Assembly (NCBI GenBank): GCA_017853915.1
Contig: JAFMIS010000080.1
Span: 1-9,239, forward strand
DNA: 9,239 nt
DNA from: a bacterium
GTDB lineage: Bacteria; Bdellovibrionota_C; UBA2361; OMII01
Direction of reading: 5' to 3'
Position numbers and translations under genes: made by a program. Under the pieces are notes generated by a model, which saw only the letters and a program-made list of their open reading frames with translations, was not told the DNA's origin and ran no database searches. Shown one piece after another: positions 6,190-9,239 of this stretch. The first letter of the stretch is position 1, and each line of letters begins with the position of its first letter.

Positions 6190-7812
6190 ATGCCGTTAGG
6201 TCTCGAGACACTGTCTCCCTCACTACAAGACTGGGGTTCTACACTCAAGAAGCCCGTGCGCCCTGAGCCCATGCCACACCTTGAATACCCGGTGACTGCT
6301 CTCGGGCAACTGGCATATCACCTGCGTGAACTTTTCGATCGAAGCGAAAACCACCCTCGCCCTACAACGAAGCAACTCTGTTACACCGCATACCTTGTCA
6401 AGGAGTTCGCGCGCGAGCTCCAAACTAAACCGCTTACCGATCGATCAGCAACTGAGCTTGCCCTTATTAACTTCGTGGTTACACCACGAGTTTTGTGGCC
6501 TGAGGCACGCCCCCATGCTGAGGCCGCTCAAGCGGCCATCTACGAGGCCTTCTTCGAAATACGGAATTCACTTGCGGCCGTTTTTAAGCATGCATGGTCT
6601 AGTGGACAACACTCATGGACCTCTGAGATTCTGCAACAGATAGCGATTAATCTCGCTATCTCATCCCAAGAGTGGGAACCTATGGCAGCCCTCGTACACG
6701 AGAGCCTTCCCGCGCCACATCAGTACAAGGTACACCGTGACATAGCACCGGGCTCGTTCGGCTTACTTTCACTCGCGTATGAATGTGGCGTCAAGAACGC
6801 CAACAAACTTCTGTGTGAGGCCCTGCCCGTCTTACTTGGATACGAGAGCCTCGGCCCCACACTCTGCCCTCTATCACGTCCGCAGGAATTTCGTTTAGTA
6901 TCATTACCTCTCTCAGATCTGGTAACAGATCATATCCGTAGAGCGAATCAGAAGAGCTCCTATTCAACGTGGGAGCCGAACATCTCTGAAGCAATCGATA
7001 TAGCTCGCTCGTGGATGGAGGGCTCCTCGTATGCTCTGACTAATTTTTTTAGGCACCTACAAGCCGTGATTAAACCCGAATTACTAGGACCATTCGGAGA
7101 GCTTTACTGTCACCGAGGGGTGAGGAACATACTTCGGCTACAACTTTCAGACTGTCACACACCATGGTTCCTCGCGAATACTCTAGCTCAGTCGTGCGCA
7201 CAACCTCAGCGACAAAGTGATGTAATTCTGTGTGCTGTTGGAAGCGGAGATCACAACACCGCTTTCTTGGAACGCGCCTGGGAATTCGAAGAGCTTCGAC
7301 AACAGGGGGAGCGCGATCGTTGGGCACTGGACTACGTTGAGGTCCGCGATCCACTCGAACTGGCCTGTCACATCCTTCGGCATCATGAGCAGGGCTCTCG
7401 AGTCAGGGTCTTACATTATTTCGGTCACGGAGACGCTAAAACCGCGGAGTTTGGCAAACTCGACCAACCAACTCGAAGTCACCTCTCGCTGCGGGGGCTC
7501 TTCAATAATCCACACCAAAGGGAGCTCTGTTCGATTATTAGGGAGTCCGTCGATGCGGTAGTTCTTCACACCTGTAGCGCTGCTAGCGACAAGATTCCGA
7601 GCTCTCGAAAAGCGGGAAATATTGCCGAAGCGCTCTACGCTGCGACCGATGGTCAGGTGACTGTCACGGCTCTCAAAGGCATGGACGCCTTCCGCTCCTT
7701 AAATCACCGAAGAAACAGACGTAATGACATTATCTTTACGAGTGATGCTGCCTATTGTGAGCGCAAAACTATTCGGGGTCGCGGAGAGTCCCCCATTTCA
7801 AAGAGATCGTGA
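6190..7812 (+). CDS. Large protein with a C-terminal caspase/C80-like (clan CD) cysteine peptidase domain
   Basis: The ATG at 6190 is preferred over the in-frame TTG at 6172 because TAGGA (6179-6183) stands six bases before it and the TTG has no SD. The product is 540 residues. Residues 1-330 are mostly helical in character and unrecognised. From about 342 an alpha/beta domain begins with a strand VILCAVG. Then come VLHYFGHGD (His413 in the GHG) and, 49 residues on, DAVVLHTCSAASD (Cys462), followed by NIAEALYAATDGQVTVTALKG. A strand ending in H-G, then a strand ending in Cys, is the hallmark of clan CD peptidases: caspases, CHAT, gingipain, and C80 toxin self-processing domains. The His-Cys spacing and the region after Cys most resemble C80. 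The role is unknown; a regulated protease with an N-terminal sensing or scaffold part is inference. No signal peptide or membrane segment is seen. Unrecognised genes flank it. Confidence 0.6.
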   Translation: MPLGLETLSPSLQDWGSTLKKPVRPEPMPHLEYPVTALGQLAYHLRELFDRSENHPRPTTKQLCYTAYLVKEFARELQTKPLTDRSATELALINFVVTPRVLWPEARPHAEAAQAAIYEAFFEIRNSLAAVFKHAWSSGQHSWTSEILQQIAINLAISSQEWEPMAALVHESLPAPHQYKVHRDIAPGSFGLLSLAYECGVKNANKLLCEALPVLLGYESLGPTLCPLSRPQEFRLVSLPLSDLVTDHIRRANQKSSYSTWEPNISEAIDIARSWMEGSSYALTNFFRHLQAVIKPELLGPFGELYCHRGVRNILRLQLSDCHTPWFLANTLAQSCAQPQRQSDVILCAVGSGDHNTAFLERAWEFEELRQQGERDRWALDYVEVRDPLELACHILRHHEQGSRVRVLHYFGHGDAKTAEFGKLDQPTRSHLSLRGLFNNPHQRELCSIIRESVDAVVLHTCSAASDKIPSSRKAGNIAEALYAATDGQVTVTALKGMDAFRSLNHRRNRRNDIIFTSDAAYCERKTIRGRGESPISKRS

Positions 7813-7895
7813 CGCTCGCTACAAACACAAGAATGACAGATACTTACCTGGCTGATTCCACTCAACTATCAAGACAAGTATCCACACGTCCTCGA

Positions 7896-7925
7896 TTGGA
7901 TTAGCGCCTGTGCAAGGAGCATACT
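7896..7925 (+). promoter_or_regulatory. Weak promoter candidate for the gene at 7972
   Basis: TTGGAT (7896-7901) and CATACT (7920-7925) are 18 bases apart, matching three and four of six consensus bases. Transcription would start near 7932, leaving a 40-base leader. With 159 bases between the two genes and no terminator seen, read-through from the upstream gene is equally possible. Confidence 0.25.
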
Positions 7926-7971
7926 AAGAGGGCGGCCCCGACTAACGCAGGGGGCACCCTAGGATGTACTT

Positions 7972-8697
7972 ATGATGCATAGCGACTGGCACTCATCCGC
8001 CGCGAATCAGCATACTCCCGCTCCGGTGATCACTCCTTCGACACAGCCAAGGCCAGAGCTCGGTGTGGCCGCGCGCAAGACGCTCGATGATTTACATTTT
8101 ACGCATTCGCGGGATGACAGCACCTTTCAGCACTTTATTCTTGGTTACGGGATACAAATTGTTGCCCATGCCGTCATGTTCGAACGAGCTGCCTTAGTTA
8201 TGGCGGCTCGCTTAGATATCAATCAGTTTATATCTTCATTGACAGGCCCCACCCCCTTTGCTCGGCCGCACGATGAGCGAACACCTCTGATTTGCTCTCT
8301 GAAGGAATTAAGTAAAAGCGTCTATATTCCGCCATGCGCTTTTCAGGACCCGTTCTCTTTGTCTTGCGTAAGAGACAGGCCTATTACATTTTTGAACTCT
8401 GATCTCGGAAATCTATTCTATCCCGGCTCAGATAGTACTCAGGCGCGACAAGCATTCACGCGAGCTATTTCCTATCTTGACTCATGTAAGGAGCCAGAAG
8501 ACATCGTCAAGCGTGGATTCATAAAGCGCGGCATACCATTCACACATCACGCATGGGACCGGACTATCTCAAGCTTTATTACAGAGAGCGCTCGAACACG
8601 GTATCACCCTCCATTGGGAGCTATGACACTTATCCTTCATTATGAAGCTGTCGTAAAAGACTGTGCCGAGAGAACACGCGCTACCTTGGATGCGTAG
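7972..8697 (+). CDS. Hypothetical protein, 241 residues, downstream of the peptidase-like gene
   Basis: AGGAT (7961-7965) lies six bases before ATG 7972; a second ATG follows directly. The product is soluble with no signal peptide. Residues 15-32 are Pro/Thr-rich and probably disordered. A likely helical core follows (FQHFILGYGIQIVAHAVMFERAALVMAARL, about residues 53-82). The middle is Cys/Pro-rich (PPCAFQDPFSLSCVRDRP). A helical C-terminal part begins near ARQAFTRAISYLDSC. I recognise no family. Same-strand position 159 bases after the peptidase-like gene makes a shared process plausible, for example as a substrate, regulator or adaptor of that protein, but the sequence does not show it. Confidence 0.65.
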   Translation: MMHSDWHSSAANQHTPAPVITPSTQPRPELGVAARKTLDDLHFTHSRDDSTFQHFILGYGIQIVAHAVMFERAALVMAARLDINQFISSLTGPTPFARPHDERTPLICSLKELSKSVYIPPCAFQDPFSLSCVRDRPITFLNSDLGNLFYPGSDSTQARQAFTRAISYLDSCKEPEDIVKRGFIKRGIPFTHHAWDRTISSFITESARTRYHPPLGAMTLILHYEAVVKDCAERTRATLDA

Positions 8698-8731
8698 CTC
8701 CTTCCTCTAAAACATTTCTGATACCACAAAA

Positions 8732-8890
8732 ATGGCGCCTGCGTCGCGTGATTACATAGAGATAGAGGGTTATGGCGAACTTATCTCACTATTTTTACTA
8801 ACGCAGCCATATCAGTGTAAGCTGGGACATCACCACCGTGATGAGTGGCCGGGCCGAAACACGCGGCCTATCATCAAGTTGGTGAAGTAG
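8732..8890 (+). CDS. Possible small protein, 52 residues
   Basis: The frame runs from ATG 8732 to TAG 8888-8890, starting MAPASRDYIEIEGYGELISL and continuing through QPYQCKLGHHHRDEWPGRNT to a basic end. The composition looks protein-like (few rare runs, a His cluster next to DEWPGRN). There is no SD before the ATG, and upstream the frame closes at 8708 without another start. The 3' part also forms inverted repeats (CATCAC-CACC-GTGATG at 8828-8843, and GATGA..GGCCG with CGGCC..TCATC at 8840-8875). The stretch may therefore be a structured leader for the gene at 8979 instead of a gene. Confidence 0.3.
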   Translation: MAPASRDYIEIEGYGELISLFLLTQPYQCKLGHHHRDEWPGRNTRPIIKLVK

Positions 8891-8912
8891 AAGATGGTTT
8901 TTGTCTCATAGC

Positions 8913-8965
8913 CTCGATTGGGTGCTTGAACGAGCAATCAGAGCTCGCTCAGGCACCTAATTGGG
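8913..8965 (+). promoter_or_regulatory. Long hairpin that reaches into the ribosome site of the downstream gene
   Basis: Positions 8913-8935 pair with 8943-8965 around a seven-base loop (AATCAGA), with one mismatch and several G-U wobbles. The core is GTGCTTGAACGAGC against GCTCGCTCAGGCAC. The 3' arm ends in GGG at 8963-8965, part of the GGTGAG-type SD of the gene at 8979. The hairpin could therefore limit translation of that gene. No T-run follows, so it is not a standard terminator. Confidence 0.5.
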
Positions 8966-8978
8966 TGAGAAAACAACT

Positions 8979-9230
8979 ATGAAACAAAAAAACAAAACCC
9001 AGCAACCCCGGGTTCGGTGGGGTTGGTTACTCGCGTGGGCTATCACACATCCATTGGCCGCAATGCCATTGGTCTTGATGGTCCTGAAGAGATGGCCTTT
9101 TGAGCCTCCCTTCATCGCGAATGGCCCGGTAGTTATGCCCGCGCTTATGCTGGCAGTCGCTCCGGTTATCATGCTCCTTCACGGGTCAAGATTCCTTGAG
9201 CCTATCCCTCGGAATACCAGCGAGGAGTGA
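8979..9230 (+). CDS. Small membrane protein with two transmembrane helices
   Basis: ATG 8979 is preferred over the in-frame TTG at 8961 because GGTGAG (8964-8969) lies nine bases before the ATG and the TTG follows a stop directly with no SD. The product is 83 residues: a basic N-terminus (MKQKNKTQQPRVRW), a first hydrophobic helix at about residues 15-36 (GWLLAWAITHPLAAMPLVLM), a short loop KRWPFEPPFIANG, a second helix at about 51-70, and a polar tail. With basic residues first, both termini are likely cytoplasmic. I recognise no family. Its stop is followed at once by another ribosome site, so it is probably the first of at least two genes. Confidence 0.65.
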   Translation: MKQKNKTQQPRVRWGWLLAWAITHPLAAMPLVLMVLKRWPFEPPFIANGPVVMPALMLAVAPVIMLLHGSRFLEPIPRNTSEE

Positions 9231-9234
9231 GGAG
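9231..9234 (+). promoter_or_regulatory. Ribosome site of a following gene at the window edge
   Basis: GGAG directly follows the TGA stop of the membrane protein, and five more bases remain before the edge. The spacing predicts a start codon just outside the window and an operon with the membrane-protein gene. Confidence 0.4.
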
Positions 9235-9239
9235 CTGCG

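Noticed and set aside
7834..7905. 23-codon frame (MTDTYLADST...) between the peptidase-like gene and the next
   Set aside because: No SD and too short to distinguish from chance.
7972..8697. Bacterial gasdermin as partner of the caspase-like gene
   Set aside because: The size fits, but there is no Cys near the N-terminus and no alternating strand pattern typical of gasdermins; residues 53-82 look helical instead.

Overview
This is bacterial DNA of about 50% GC from an organism I cannot place. All three stop codons are used, so the code is standard. Most genes have a clear Shine-Dalgarno (SD) sequence. Only about 70% of the window is coding, with gene-free gaps of roughly 825, 430 and 650 bases. 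No rRNA, tRNA, CRISPR array, transposase or integrase is visible.

Left part (1-1658, minus strand): a compact piece of a Flp/Tad-type pilus locus. In transcription order it holds a CpaE/TadZ-like ATPase (390-1658), an overlapping 56-residue gene (235-405) with its own strong SD, and the first 75 residues of a membrane protein that looks like CpaB/RcpC (1-225). The three genes are tightly coupled. The order, cpaE before cpaB, differs from the usual tad order.

Centre (1659-5470): a long gene-free stretch with strong dyads, then a TTG-initiated major facilitator transporter (2484-3779). After another gap with a promoter-like site inside a dyad comes a cupin-fold protein that appears to lack its metal ligands (4212-4820). 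A 650-base stretch follows with no convincing gene but several strong stem-loops and a terminator-like hairpin, possibly an uncharacterised structured RNA.

Right part (5471-9239): an unrecognised minus-strand gene (5471-5965) diverges from a 540-residue protein (6190-7812). That protein's C-terminal 200 residues carry a His...Cys pair typical of clan CD (caspase / C80-like) cysteine peptidases, and its N-terminal 330 residues are unrecognised. It is followed in the same direction by an unrecognised 241-residue protein (7972-8697), a possible 52-residue gene (8732-8890), a long hairpin (8913-8965) and a small two-helix membrane protein (8979-9230). A fresh SD at the window edge suggests that the operon continues. 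The peptidase-like gene and its unknown neighbours are the most likely place for an undescribed system, but the sequence alone does not show what they do together.
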